Assembly (NCBI GenBank): GCA_041741095.1
Contig: JBGSKQ010000065.1
Coordinates: forward strand, 118,203-182,202
DNA length: 64,000 bases
Source: UBA6168 sp041741095
GTDB taxonomy: Bacteria; Bacteroidota; Bacteroidia; Chitinophagales; Saprospiraceae
Reading direction: 5' to 3'
Position numbers and translations under genes: made by a program
Notes under the pieces: model-generated
What the model was told of the DNA's origin: nothing
The model's database searches: none
The model's input: only the letters and a program-made list of their open reading frames with translations
Part shown: in pieces, positions 32,984 through 41,774 of the stretch
Numbering within the stretch: position 1 is the stretch's first letter
Layout of the letters: each line of letters begins with the position of its first letter

Positions 32984-33967
32984 TTAAATCGCCAGCATTT
33001 CCGCCAGCCTCAGCATTTCCAGGTTTACTTCCTTTTGATTTTTCACAGCAATGGAAATGGGCGTGTATTTGATTTGGTTGTTCACCAAACCCACCATCAC
33101 GTTTTTGTGGCCGTCCATGAGTGCCTCTACGGCGGCGCTGCCCAATTGGCTGGCCAGGATGCGGTCGAATCCGCTGGGTGAACCGCCCCGCTGCATGTGG
33201 CCAATGATGGTCACACGGGTATCGAATTTGTCCAGATCTTGTTTGATGCGATCCGCAATATCGGTTGCTTTTCCAAGGGTGCTGCCTTCCGCCACGATGA
33301 TGAGGTTAAACAGTTTTTTGCGGCGGGCTGCCTTTTTCATGGTGTTTAAAAACTCCTCGTAAGTCGTTTCCTTTTCGGGTATCAGCACATTGCCCGCCCC
33401 GCTGGCAATGGCCGTGTAAAGGGCGATAAAACCCGCATGGCGCCCCATCACTTCTATGAAAAATAGGCGGTTGTGCGATTCGGCAGTGTCCCTGATTTTG
33501 TCCACGGCACTGATGGCCGTATTGACCGCTGTATCGAATCCAATGGTGTAATCGGTGCCGTACAGGTCGTTATCTATCGTGCAGGGCACCCCTATCACGG
33601 GTATGCCATGCTCCTTATAAAACAAATCCGCCCCGGTCAGGGTGCCGTTTCCGCCCAAGGCGACCAAGCCTTGTATATGGTGTTTTTTCAATTGATCTGC
33701 TGCCAATTGCCGCCCCTCCGGGGCCATAAATCGTTCGCTGCGGGCTGTTTTCAAAAAAGTGCCGCCCCGTTGGATGATATTACCCACGTCACGGGGTTCG
33801 AGCTTGCGGAAATTGCCGTCCATCAAACCCTCGTAACCCCCGGTGATCCCATAGACCGTTATGTCGAAATGCGCCGCCGTGCGCACCACCGCACGTAGGC
33901 CCGCATTCATGCCCGGAGCATCGCCTCCAGAGGTAAAAACCGCAATCCGGTTGATTTTTGAATTCAT
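32984..33967 (-). CDS. pfkA: ATP-dependent 6-phosphofructokinase
   Basis: A 327-residue bacterial-type PFK that commits fructose-6-phosphate to glycolysis. It begins IAVFTSGGDAPGMNAGLRAV (ATP site), followed by GGTFLKTARSERF, GGNGTLTGA and the catalytic TIDNDLYGTDYTIGFDTA. MGRHAGFIAL and HMQRGGSPSGFDR (fructose-phosphate site) are all intact. Asn replaces Asp in the GGDGS motif (GGNGT here), a common variant. It is 54 bp downstream of the N-acetylglucosamine kinase gene on the same strand, which suggests a shared sugar-phosphate operon. Confidence 0.95.
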   Translation of the reverse strand: MNSKINRIAVFTSGGDAPGMNAGLRAVVRTAAHFDITVYGITGGYEGLMDGNFRKLEPRDVGNIIQRGGTFLKTARSERFMAPEGRQLAADQLKKHHIQGLVALGGNGTLTGADLFYKEHGIPVIGVPCTIDNDLYGTDYTIGFDTAVNTAISAVDKIRDTAESHNRLFFIEVMGRHAGFIALYTAIASGAGNVLIPEKETTYEEFLNTMKKAARRKKLFNLIIVAEGSTLGKATDIADRIKQDLDKFDTRVTIIGHMQRGGSPSGFDRILASQLGSAAVEALMDGHKNVMVGLVNNQIKYTPISIAVKNQKEVNLEMLRLAEMLAI

Positions 33968-34021
33968 AAAAATTTGCTTGGTTAATAGTTCCTGATAACC
34001 GTGGATTGAAGAATTGCAGAC

Positions 34022-34921
34022 TCAATTCCCTTGTAATGCCTCTTCCAATTTGTCCAGTTGCAGGGAAATACCGTCTTGGTGCTGAAGATGGTATTTGAGC
34101 AGGTTGAAAATGGGCTTTCGCAGGATATTGCCGACTTGCAGGTTGTTTTCGACCAATACCTCTTTTAAAATGCCTTGGAAAAAATAGGCAATAGAACCTA
34201 CGAAATGGACGGGCAGATGTTCGTGCCCCTCGTATTTGCAAACATGGCGTTTTATAAATTCATCAAAACAGGAGGCGACGATCCCTTTTACAAAAGGGTG
34301 TTCCTTGTGGTCGTTGAACAAGCCAGCAAAAGTGGCCAGATATGCCGCCGGAACGCTCCCATCATACACCTTGTCAAGGATATCCCTTTTGCCGTTGGGG
34401 CAAACTTTCTCCATGATGGGGTGCAATTCCACTGGCATTTCACGATAAAAATATGCCTGCACGAGGCGCTTGCCAATCTGAGAGCCGCTGCCTTCGTCGC
34501 CCAACAGGAAGCCCAGGTTGGTCACATTGTCCACCTCGTCGTGGCCATCGTACAGCACGGAATTGGAGCCTGTGCCGAGGATGCAGGCTATTCCCGGTTC
34601 GGTGCCGCAAGTGGCCCTGGCGGCTGCCAGCAGGTCGTGCTGGATTTCGACGTGCGCCTTGGGGTAAATGCCCGTCATGGCTTTGGCCACATGGTTTTTC
34701 CGCACCGAATCCCAGCAGCCGGCACCATAATAATGGATAGAGGCTTCGAGCAGCGGATCGAGCGAAGGCACCAGCTCTTTGGACAAAATAGCGGCGATTT
34801 TGTCCTTGCTGTCGTAGTTGGGGTTGAACCCCTTGGTGGTCACACTGAGGATGTTGTCGCCGTCGGAAAAAATCTTCCAATCGGCCTTCGACGATCCCCC
34901 ATCGCATATTACTAACAGCAT
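34022..34921 (-). CDS. BadF/BadG-type ATPase, probable N-acetylglucosamine kinase
   Basis: A 299-residue actin-fold sugar kinase of the BadF/BadG/BcrA/BcrD family, like the N-acetylglucosamine kinases of Bacteroidota. Phosphate 1 motif is DGGSSKADW near residues 7-15, the phosphate 2 segment is ACILGTGSNSVLYDG near residue 122, and GFLLGDEGSGSQIGKR is a family signature. YYGAGCW is also typical. It would phosphorylate GlcNAc recovered from peptidoglycan or chitin. It lies upstream of pfkA on the same strand; the divergent neighbour encodes a glucosaminidase, which fits amino-sugar recycling (inference). Confidence 0.87.
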   Translation of the reverse strand: MLLVICDGGSSKADWKIFSDGDNILSVTTKGFNPNYDSKDKIAAILSKELVPSLDPLLEASIHYYGAGCWDSVRKNHVAKAMTGIYPKAHVEIQHDLLAAARATCGTEPGIACILGTGSNSVLYDGHDEVDNVTNLGFLLGDEGSGSQIGKRLVQAYFYREMPVELHPIMEKVCPNGKRDILDKVYDGSVPAAYLATFAGLFNDHKEHPFVKGIVASCFDEFIKRHVCKYEGHEHLPVHFVGSIAYFFQGILKEVLVENNLQVGNILRKPIFNLLKYHLQHQDGISLQLDKLEEALQGN

Positions 34922-34938
34922 GGCTTCTGTTTTTTGGG

Positions 34939-34946
34939 CAAATGTA
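34939..34946 (-). promoter_or_regulatory. -7 promoter element of the N-acetylglucosamine kinase gene
   Basis: TACATTTG on the minus strand, 18 nt upstream of the ATG at 34921. No convincing -33 TTG at the right distance. Confidence 0.5.
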
Positions 34947-35166
34947 GCAGAATTGGCGGTTCGGAAAACTTGCCCGGCTTTGGTTTTTGGAAAAGCCTGA
35001 TGATTTGCCTATGCACAGTAGCGCTGGGAAGCATACTTCATGGTCGTTTTATATTTTTAAAAACTTTTTGTTTTATTTTATTTGCATTTTTAAAACAAAT
35101 CCGTTTTCTTTGCAGGGTACAATTCACTCATTCAGTCATTGATTTTTATTTTTAAAAACAACAACC

Positions 35167-35964
35167 ATGATAGATTACCGCTTCCAAAGACGGGAATCAA
35201 CAAACAGCATTTTAAAACCCATTTTTACTTGTGTAGAAAAATACTGGTTCCAGGCAGCCGTCGTAGTGTTGCTTTTCCAGCTTTACGCCAACAAAGGCAC
35301 CATTGTCTATGTAAGCCCACAGGCTTCTGCGCTTGCACCAGCCGAAAAAGTGATGGCCAGCATGGAGGTAACAGAAGAACCCGTGGTTTCGGTGCTGACG
35401 GAGGACAAACCTGCCGTCATCCCCAACAAATGGAAATCTTCGGATTTTAAAAACTTGTCTTTCGTGCTATCCCCCGACCTGGCCCAGCGCAAAGGCGTTC
35501 CAGACGCCATCGTGCAGGAAAAAATGCAGGCCTGCCGCAGCTATGTAGAGCGCTTTGCCGCTACCGCTATTTCGGAGATGAAAAACTACGGCATACCCGC
35601 CAGTATCACCCTGGGGCAGGGCCTCATTGAAACCAATGCTGGCGACAGCAAACTCGCCTCCGAATCGAACAACCACTTCGGCATCAAGTGCCGCAGCAAA
35701 TGCCGGGGCTGCACCTGCCGCAACTACTCCGACGACGACATTTACGATATGTTTCGGGTCTTCGACTCCGCCTGGGAGAGCTTTCGGGAGCATTCAAAGT
35801 TGTTGCAAATTGACCGCTACAGCCACTTAAAAAAACTCGGCACGAAGGACTACGAAGGCTGGGCCAAAGGCTTGAAAAAAGCGGGCTATGCAACGGACAA
35901 GAACTATGATAAGAAGCTGGTGAAGATTATTGAGGAGTTGGATTTGGCGCAGTTTGATGGGTGA
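35167..35964 (+). CDS. Membrane-anchored glucosaminidase (GH73)
   Basis: A 265-residue protein with one N-terminal membrane segment (residues ~28-45) and a GH73 beta-N-acetylglucosaminidase domain (residues ~125-260) that cuts peptidoglycan glycan strands in the periplasm. The catalytic Glu is in QGLIETNAGDSKLA. NHFGIKCRSKC and FRVFDSAWESFREHSKLL are the other family blocks. No LysM domain is present, although the related FlgJ-like proteins of this phylum often carry one. It is divergent from the GlcNAc kinase gene, 245 bp away. Confidence 0.88.
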   Translation: MIDYRFQRRESTNSILKPIFTCVEKYWFQAAVVVLLFQLYANKGTIVYVSPQASALAPAEKVMASMEVTEEPVVSVLTEDKPAVIPNKWKSSDFKNLSFVLSPDLAQRKGVPDAIVQEKMQACRSYVERFAATAISEMKNYGIPASITLGQGLIETNAGDSKLASESNNHFGIKCRSKCRGCTCRNYSDDDIYDMFRVFDSAWESFREHSKLLQIDRYSHLKKLGTKDYEGWAKGLKKAGYATDKNYDKKLVKIIEELDLAQFDG

Positions 35965-36073
35965 GCGGTTCGAGTGACAACTTTCTTAAAGGTAGTCCTT
36001 ATCTCAGTTTGATTTTTATAAGCACTAAAATCATATTCATAAAAAAATATTTTAACTATTTTTAACTTCCCTC

Positions 36074-36104
36074 TTGACAACTTAATGTTTGAACCATACA
36101 TTTG
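36074..36104 (+). promoter_or_regulatory. Promoter of the AT-rich island lipoprotein gene
   Basis: TTG at 36074-36076 and TACATTTG at 36097-36104, spaced 20 nt, form a clean Bacteroidota promoter. It predicts a leader of about 205 nt before the ATG at 36316. Nothing else is recognised in 35965-36315. Confidence 0.6.
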
Positions 36105-36315
36105 CTTTAAAGTTTATTTGAGGGAGATTTGAAAACGTCTAAAACCGAGCACCATCTTCAAAACAATTAGTTTAGTTTTTTAATGGCGATAAAGATTTTG
36201 ATGCCAAAATTTGCTATTGAGTGTACAGCAATAGATAGAAAAAGGGCTAATGCCGTGCTTCTTTGGTCAGAAACGACAAAAGCCCAATTTGTTAACAATT
36301 TAACGACACAAAATT

Positions 36316-37098
36316 ATGAAAAAGTTTATTCAGCTTTGTTTACTTAGCTTAACAATTTTCACAATCTCTTTTATAGTTTACTCCTGCGAGAAGGATTCTG
36401 TGAAATTTGAGGAAAGTAACAACAATGAAAACACAAACGTTTTAACCGAACCAGGCAACGACATTTCATTTAGAGACGATGAATTTGAATTTGAAAAATT
36501 TGCTTATGAATACTATCTCGACGATGACTTGGTTTCATCAACAACATATAGTTTGTCTGACTCGACTTTACGTGTTATTGTTGAAGCCGATTCTATTGAT
36601 GCTGATTCTGTATTGATCAAATATTTAGCTTATACTAATGACGAAGGTTATATTGGATGGGGCGATGCTCATAATATATCTTTGAGCAAAGTCTTGCTAA
36701 TAGAAGATCATTTGTACCACATTGCTGATTCTTCAGGTGTGATTGCAATTGAAGAAACATACGATACAGTTCCGAATTGGTATTTGGAATACCAAGAGGA
36801 TTATATTGAAGAAGTATTGGGAAGTGCATCTTTATTAGTTTCCACAACGTTTTATGACGACAACTGTGGTGGAGATTATTCTCCGTCTCTTGTAAAGGGA
36901 ACAACTCATTCGCTAAAACCTTTTGGTTGGAATGATAGAATCTCAAAATTAAGACGATTAAACCCTGCCGCTACAACAATTATGTTTAACAGAACATGGT
37001 TTAGGGATCATCTTGTAACTTACGGACCTGGAGGATGGGAAACTATTTGTTTGAGTACTGCTAATAACAATAGGACAACAAGTCTAATTGTTCTTTAA
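36316..37098 (+). CDS. Lipoprotein with beta/gamma-crystallin-like C-terminus
   Basis: A 260-residue exported protein. The leader ends FIVYSC, a probable lipobox, then a Glu/Asn-rich linker. The middle is a beta-rich domain with many Asp, Tyr and Glu that I do not recognise. The last ~75 residues (FYDDNCGGDY, then SLKPFGWNDRISKLR, then FNRTWFRDHLVTYGPGGWE) resemble a beta/gamma-crystallin or peptidase-inhibitor I36 fold, whose WNDRISSL-type strand is its most constant part. The gene is noticeably AT-richer than its surroundings, as is the next one, so recent transfer is likely. It has its own promoter and is followed by a terminator hairpin. Confidence 0.65.
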   Translation: MKKFIQLCLLSLTIFTISFIVYSCEKDSVKFEESNNNENTNVLTEPGNDISFRDDEFEFEKFAYEYYLDDDLVSSTTYSLSDSTLRVIVEADSIDADSVLIKYLAYTNDEGYIGWGDAHNISLSKVLLIEDHLYHIADSSGVIAIEETYDTVPNWYLEYQEDYIEEVLGSASLLVSTTFYDDNCGGDYSPSLVKGTTHSLKPFGWNDRISKLRRLNPAATTIMFNRTWFRDHLVTYGPGGWETICLSTANNNRTTSLIVL

Positions 37099-37112
37099 TA
37101 TTAAAAATTGAC

Positions 37113-37140
37113 GGCTCCCACTAATTCATTAGTGGGAGCC
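37113..37140 (+). terminator. Hairpin terminator between the two island genes
   Basis: A perfect 13-bp stem, GGCTCCCACTAAT with its complement, and a 2-nt loop. It lies 14 bp after the stop of the crystallin-like gene and 17 bp before the next ATG. Confidence 0.7.
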
Positions 37141-37156
37141 TTAAAAATTTAAATAA

Positions 37157-38293
37157 ATGATGAAATTTTTCACATTAGTAATAAGTTGCTTTTTATCAAT
37201 CTCATTTGCTTCATCCCAAACATTAAATCTCCTTAACAACAAGTCAAAGAGACACAATATTAGAGATCTTATAAGTCTCAATATTAATGATAAGCTTACC
37301 ACTACTACCTTACTTGATTCGATGGTCTGCGAATTATTATATAACAATGAATGGACACTAAATTCAAGAGAATTTTATAGATACAATGGTAACCATCAAA
37401 AGGTTTTGGACAGTACATTAGTTAACACATCGATTGGCGTATCAACCGTTCCCACTTGGCAAAATTTTGCCATGCAAAATTCTCAATATTCCGCTGATTT
37501 GTTATCAGAATATACAAGGTATTATTGGATTTCTTCTTCCAACGATTGGCTATCAGCGCTAAGGAATACATTGATTTACGACAATGGATTATTAATTCAA
37601 GAAAATATTGAGAACGGGTTTACAGGGCCTTGGATTTTAGATGGTAAATTACTCTATTTATATGATCAGGATGACATGTTAAATGAAATTCATGGATATG
37701 CATGGGAAAATAATAGTTGGGACTTATCATCTAAAGACACATTCGGTTACAATAGTGAAGGTTTACTTGATTTTGAATGGTATCGAATTTATTTTGACGA
37801 CTCTCTTTATAATGACGAAATCTATTATCACTTTTATAATCAGGAAGGATTATTAACTGAAACGCTCATTCAATATTGGCCAGAAAATGGATGGGAAAAT
37901 AATGAAAAAGATTTTTATTATTACGAAACAGGCATGGATAAACCCTATCAAAAGCTTATTCAATATTATGAAAATGGACAATGGATAGACGGGCAAAGAT
38001 GTAATTTTTATTATCAAGATGTTTCTCCTACAATAAATCCAATGAAATTTAACAAAATAGATTGCCTGTTTCAAAATCCACTTTCCTCACAAGCTTCCAT
38101 AACGTGTAACTCTAAATTATTTTCCACTAATCTAATTTTTACATTAACAGATATTTATGGCAGAACAATTATAGAACAACCCATAGATCAAATTTTGGAG
38201 ACTATCTCGATCCCCTCTGGATTCTATTTGCTGAACATATTTGAAAAGAAAGGTGAAATCCTCTTTAAGGATAAAGTGGTTATTTCTCATTGA
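37157..38293 (+). CDS. AT-rich T9SS-secreted protein, unknown function
   Basis: A 378-residue protein with a signal peptide (residues 1-~21, ending SFASSQ). The middle is rich in Tyr, Trp, Asn and Asp, with repeated short strands of the type YxxDxLLxExxxYxW; these resemble YD- or RHS-like beta repeats only loosely. The final ~80 residues match a T9SS type A sorting domain (FQNPLSSQASI, IPSGFYLLNIF, Lys-Val end). Codon use is A/T-rich, like the preceding gene and unlike the flanks. Function unknown. Confidence 0.7.
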   Translation: MMKFFTLVISCFLSISFASSQTLNLLNNKSKRHNIRDLISLNINDKLTTTTLLDSMVCELLYNNEWTLNSREFYRYNGNHQKVLDSTLVNTSIGVSTVPTWQNFAMQNSQYSADLLSEYTRYYWISSSNDWLSALRNTLIYDNGLLIQENIENGFTGPWILDGKLLYLYDQDDMLNEIHGYAWENNSWDLSSKDTFGYNSEGLLDFEWYRIYFDDSLYNDEIYYHFYNQEGLLTETLIQYWPENGWENNEKDFYYYETGMDKPYQKLIQYYENGQWIDGQRCNFYYQDVSPTINPMKFNKIDCLFQNPLSSQASITCNSKLFSTNLIFTLTDIYGRTIIEQPIDQILETISIPSGFYLLNIFEKKGEILFKDKVVISH

Positions 38294-38529
38294 TTTTTTT
38301 CAAAATCCACTCACGGTTTTCTTTCCACCAGCTTTCTTTGACAGATTCTGATATTTACCACGTTTCATCCTTTGATAGTTGGCTTTGTTGGACGAGGTTG
38401 GAAAATACCACACACTACATCAAGCGAAGGAGAAAATCGCCGCTAACCATCTGCCTTGGGACAGCAAGTACCAAGTTTCCTCCTTTTTGCACAATTCTTG
38501 CAAATTTCTGTCAACAATTTCATAATCAA
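38294..38529. other. Gene-free stretch between the AT-rich island and mutS
   Basis: No credible gene, repeat or hairpin is seen. Base composition changes here from AT-rich to the roughly 50% GC of mutS, so it probably holds the right-hand junction of the island. Confidence 0.4.
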
Positions 38530-41208
38530 TCATTCCCCCTTCCCCGCCAACCCCTTCAACTCGTTCAACTTCATCAAGCACTCCACGGGCGTCATCGTGT
38601 TCACGTCCATTTCGAGTAATAGCTCCTTGATGCGCCCCACGTTCGGGTCAAAAGTTTCAAAAATACTCAATTGAAAGGCAGGCGCAGCAATGCTTGCCGT
38701 GTCCACTTTTTTGGCTTTCACTCCTTTACTGTCCGAAGGTGTTTCAATATGTTTTTCTTCCAATTGCGCCAATATGTCGTTGGCACGATCGAGGATGCTG
38801 CGGGGCATCCCGGCCATTTTTGCCACATGGATGCCGAAGCTGTGCTGGCTGCCGCCGGGCACGAGTTTCCGAAGGAAGATCACCTTTTGGCCTGCTTCCC
38901 GCACGGCCACGTTGTAATTTTTGATGCGGCTGAATTTGTTGGCCAGTTCGTTCAGTTCGTGGTAGTGGGTGGCGAAGAGCGTCTTGGGCCGCAGGTCGTT
39001 GTGGTGGTGCAGGTATTCGGCGATGGACCAGGCGATGGAGATGCCGTCGTAGGTGCTCGTGCCCCGCCCAATTTCATCCAGCAATATCAGGCTGCGGTTG
39101 GAGATGTTGTTCATGATGCTGGCCGTCTCGTTCATTTCCACCATGAAGGTACTCTCTCCGCCGGAGAGGTTGTCGGAGGCACCCACCCTCGTGAAGATTT
39201 TATCAATCAACCCCAGCCGGGCGCTTTGTGCCGGCACGAAACTGCCCATTTGCGCCATTAGGCAGATGAGCGCCGTTTGCCGCAGCAAGGCCGATTTACC
39301 CGACATATTCGGCCCCGTGATGACGATGATTTGCTGCTCTTCGTTGTCCAAAAAAACATCGTTCGGCACATAATTTTCGCCCAACGGCAGTTGCTGCTCA
39401 ATGACCGGATGCCTGCCGTTGCGGATGTCAATCACAAAACTGTCGTCAATCGTGGGGCGGGTGTAGTTGTTTTTTTCTGCTGTTTTTGCAAAAGACAAAA
39501 GGCAGTCGAGCCGGGCCACCAGCGAGGCATTGTGCTGCACGGGCTGGATGTAGTCGTTCATGCCCAGCACCAGTTGTTGGTAGAGCATTTCCTCCAATTC
39601 CTGGATGCGTTCCTCGGCGCCGAGGATTTTGGTTTCCAGCTTTTTCAGGTCGTCGGTGATGTAGCGCTCGCAATTCGAGAGGGTCTGTTTGCGCACCCAA
39701 TTGTCTGGCACGAGGCCCTTGTCCTTGTGCTTATTGGTCACTTCGAGGTAGTAACCGAAAACGTTGTTGAAGCCTATTTTGAGGTTGTCAATGCCCGTCC
39801 GCTCCGACTCAACCCGTTGAATATCAACAAGCAAGCCTTGGCTATTTTCCTTGATGCCCCGCAATTCGTCCAATTCCTCGTGGCAGCCCTTGGCGATGGT
39901 GCCGCCTTTGGAAACAAGGGCGGGCGGCTCGTCCACCACATATCGGCGGATTTCGTTTTGCAAACTTTTGCAAGGGTTCAGGCCATCGGCTATTTTTTCA
40001 AAATAAGAATGCCCAGCATTGGCAAGTGTCAATTTTAAGGGATCAGTCGCTTCGAGTGCCTTGCGCAATTGCACCACTTCCCTCGGTTGGATTTTGCCCA
40101 TCGGCACACGGGAGATGAGGCGCTCCAGGTCGCCCATTTGCCGGACGGCCTTCTCCACGCCCCTTGCCAGTTCGGGGTTTTTCAAAAAGAAAGCCACCAC
40201 CTCCTGGCGGTTTTCGATTTCTTGCAGTGAGGTCAGTGGCAGCACCACCCATTTTTTCAACAACCTACCGCCCATGGGCGACACAGTCTGATCGAGGATG
40301 TCAATGAGCGGCACGCCGCCGTCGTGGGGGCTGCTGACGAGTTCGAGGTTGCGGATGGTAAAGCGGTCGAGCCAGACGTACTTTTCCTGGTGGATTCGGC
40401 TGATGCCGGTGATATGCGCCAGGTGGTTATTTTCCGTGGTGGCGAGGTAATGCAGTACTGCCCCAGCGGCTACTTGGGCCAGTTCGAGATGCTCAATGCC
40501 GAAGCCTTTCAGCGAGGCCACCTCAAAATGCCCAGCCAGTTTTTCTTTGGTATAATCTTCCGAAAATACCCACTCGTCGAGGGTGTAGGTGTAAAATTTA
40601 TCGCCAAAAAGCTGGTCGAAATCCTTGCTTTTGCTTTTTGAAAAAATGACCTCGCTTGGCTGGAAACCTTGTAGCAATTTGTCAATGTAGGCCATGCTGC
40701 CCTCCGATACAAGGAATTCGCCCGTCGAGATGTCGAGGAAAGCCACGCCCGCCTGATCTTTTTTACCAAAAGCCACCGCAGCCAAAAAGTTGTTGGATTT
40801 GTGGTCGAGCAGCTTTTCGTCGGTCGTCACACCGGGGGTCACCACTTCCGTCACGCCCCGCCGCACGATTTTCTTTTCGGGCGAAGGCTTTTCCAGTTGC
40901 TCGCAGATGGCCACCCGGTAGCCAGCCCGCACGAGGCGGGGCAGGTACATGTCCATCGCATGGTAAGGGAAGCCAGCCAGTTCGATGTCGTTGCCACCGT
41001 TGTTGCGGCTGGTGAGCACGATGCCGAGGGCCTTGGAGGTCTTCACGGCGTCTTCGGAAAAGGTCTCGTAAAAGTCGCCCACCCGGAACAGCAGGATGGC
41101 ATCTGGGTGCTTCGCCTTCATTTTAAAATACTGCTGCATGAGCGGCGTGACCTTGCCGCTGGCCTCCCGCTCCTGCCCTTTTACGATGGTCTGACTAGTT
41201 CTTGCCAA
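38530..41208 (-). CDS. mutS: DNA mismatch repair protein MutS
   Basis: An 892-residue MutS1 that recognises mismatches and starts repair. The mismatch-binding Phe-x-Glu motif is in FRVGDFYETF near the N-terminus. Connector, core and clamp domains follow. The ATPase has Walker A GPNMSGKSALLRQ near residue 630, the ENESTFM-like SGGESTFMVEM, Walker B DEIGRGTSTYDG, and the conserved FATHYHEL. A C-terminal helix-turn-helix region for dimer contact is present. Length is typical. It is transcribed alone; a TACCTTTG -7 box lies just upstream. Confidence 0.96.
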   Translation of the reverse strand: MARTSQTIVKGQEREASGKVTPLMQQYFKMKAKHPDAILLFRVGDFYETFSEDAVKTSKALGIVLTSRNNGGNDIELAGFPYHAMDMYLPRLVRAGYRVAICEQLEKPSPEKKIVRRGVTEVVTPGVTTDEKLLDHKSNNFLAAVAFGKKDQAGVAFLDISTGEFLVSEGSMAYIDKLLQGFQPSEVIFSKSKSKDFDQLFGDKFYTYTLDEWVFSEDYTKEKLAGHFEVASLKGFGIEHLELAQVAAGAVLHYLATTENNHLAHITGISRIHQEKYVWLDRFTIRNLELVSSPHDGGVPLIDILDQTVSPMGGRLLKKWVVLPLTSLQEIENRQEVVAFFLKNPELARGVEKAVRQMGDLERLISRVPMGKIQPREVVQLRKALEATDPLKLTLANAGHSYFEKIADGLNPCKSLQNEIRRYVVDEPPALVSKGGTIAKGCHEELDELRGIKENSQGLLVDIQRVESERTGIDNLKIGFNNVFGYYLEVTNKHKDKGLVPDNWVRKQTLSNCERYITDDLKKLETKILGAEERIQELEEMLYQQLVLGMNDYIQPVQHNASLVARLDCLLSFAKTAEKNNYTRPTIDDSFVIDIRNGRHPVIEQQLPLGENYVPNDVFLDNEEQQIIVITGPNMSGKSALLRQTALICLMAQMGSFVPAQSARLGLIDKIFTRVGASDNLSGGESTFMVEMNETASIMNNISNRSLILLDEIGRGTSTYDGISIAWSIAEYLHHHNDLRPKTLFATHYHELNELANKFSRIKNYNVAVREAGQKVIFLRKLVPGGSQHSFGIHVAKMAGMPRSILDRANDILAQLEEKHIETPSDSKGVKAKKVDTASIAAPAFQLSIFETFDPNVGRIKELLLEMDVNTMTPVECLMKLNELKGLAGKGE

Positions 41209-41225
41209 GGTAGGTTTGTTTTGGG

Positions 41226-41233
41226 CAAAGGTA
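41226..41233 (-). promoter_or_regulatory. -7 promoter element of mutS
   Basis: TACCTTTG on the minus strand, followed by GCCC, 18 nt upstream of the mutS ATG at 41208. Confidence 0.5.
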
Positions 41234-41248
41234 GAAAAGGAAATGAAG

Positions 41249-41273
41249 AGTCTTCAGTCTTCAGTCTTCAGTC
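41249..41273. repeat. AGTCTTC heptamer tandem repeat
   Basis: Three full copies of AGTCTTC plus AGTCC. They are complementary to the GAAGACT/GGACT units 100 bp away at 41371-41435, so the two arrays can pair. Confidence 0.75.
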
Positions 41274-41277
41274 CACT

Positions 41278-41293
41278 CCCGATAGCTAACGGG
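41278..41293. repeat. Palindrome, CCCGATAGCTATCGGG family, copy 4
   Basis: The sequence CCCGATAGCTAACGGG, one base off a perfect palindrome, lies between the two heptamer arrays upstream of mutS. Confidence 0.7.
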
Positions 41294-41370
41294 AGCAGTC
41301 CACAGTCAGATTTTCCCTAAATTGACAGATTGAGGCCCCGAAGCAAGTTCTGGATTTCACTGCGCTCAAA

Positions 41371-41435
41371 CTGCGGACTGTGGACTGAAGACTGCGGACT
41401 GCGGACTGCGGACTGCGGACTGAAGACTGCGGACT
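41371..41435. repeat. GGACTGC/GGACTGA heptamer tandem repeat
   Basis: About nine near-identical 7-bp units of GACTGCG or GACTGAA type between mutS and a Uma2 remnant. The array ends 2 bp before the remnant's stop codon. The same CAGTCCG heptamer appears in valS near 62271 and once at 55242. Confidence 0.75.
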
Positions 41436-41436
41436 A

Positions 41437-41697
41437 TTAAGCCTCCAACCTGACGCCTTCTTCGGCGAGGTATTGGCCGATGTTGAATTCAATTCCTTCT
41501 ATCAGTTCGAGGTTTTTGTTCCAATCTTCGATGAGCCAGGATTCGCCTTCGGCGACGTCCACTTTTTTGGAATTGGTTAAAACCCAGAGGACTTTTTTGG
41601 TGCCAAATTTCAGCAGGTTTTGGGTTTTCAGAATGAGGTATTCTTCGAGTGAATCAATGCCCGTGCCTTTAATTTCAACATCAAGATCAATTTCCAC
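41437..41697 (-). pseudogene. Uma2-family (PD-(D/E)xK fold) remnant, N-terminus missing
   Basis: An 86-codon frame starting at GTG that aligns by eye with only the C-terminal half of Uma2/DUF820 proteins: VEIDLDVEIKG as the central strand, then KTQNLLKFGTKKVLWVLT and a FNIGQYLAEEGV end. A full protein is about 180-200 residues and its catalytic Asp lies further N-terminal. An in-frame stop is four codons upstream of the GTG. It is therefore probably a truncated relic. The heptamer tandem array directly follows its stop. Confidence 0.5.
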
Positions 41698-41774
41698 GAC
41701 TAAACTTCAAGGCCCATAAGGATTTGATTTTCAACAATGACAAACAACTTTTTGGCGGGTGGGTACAAGGTTTA

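Noticed and set aside
38290..38619. A 109-codon plus-strand frame after the T9SS island gene
   Set aside because: It overlaps the 3' end of mutS on the other strand and its translation has no coherent composition.
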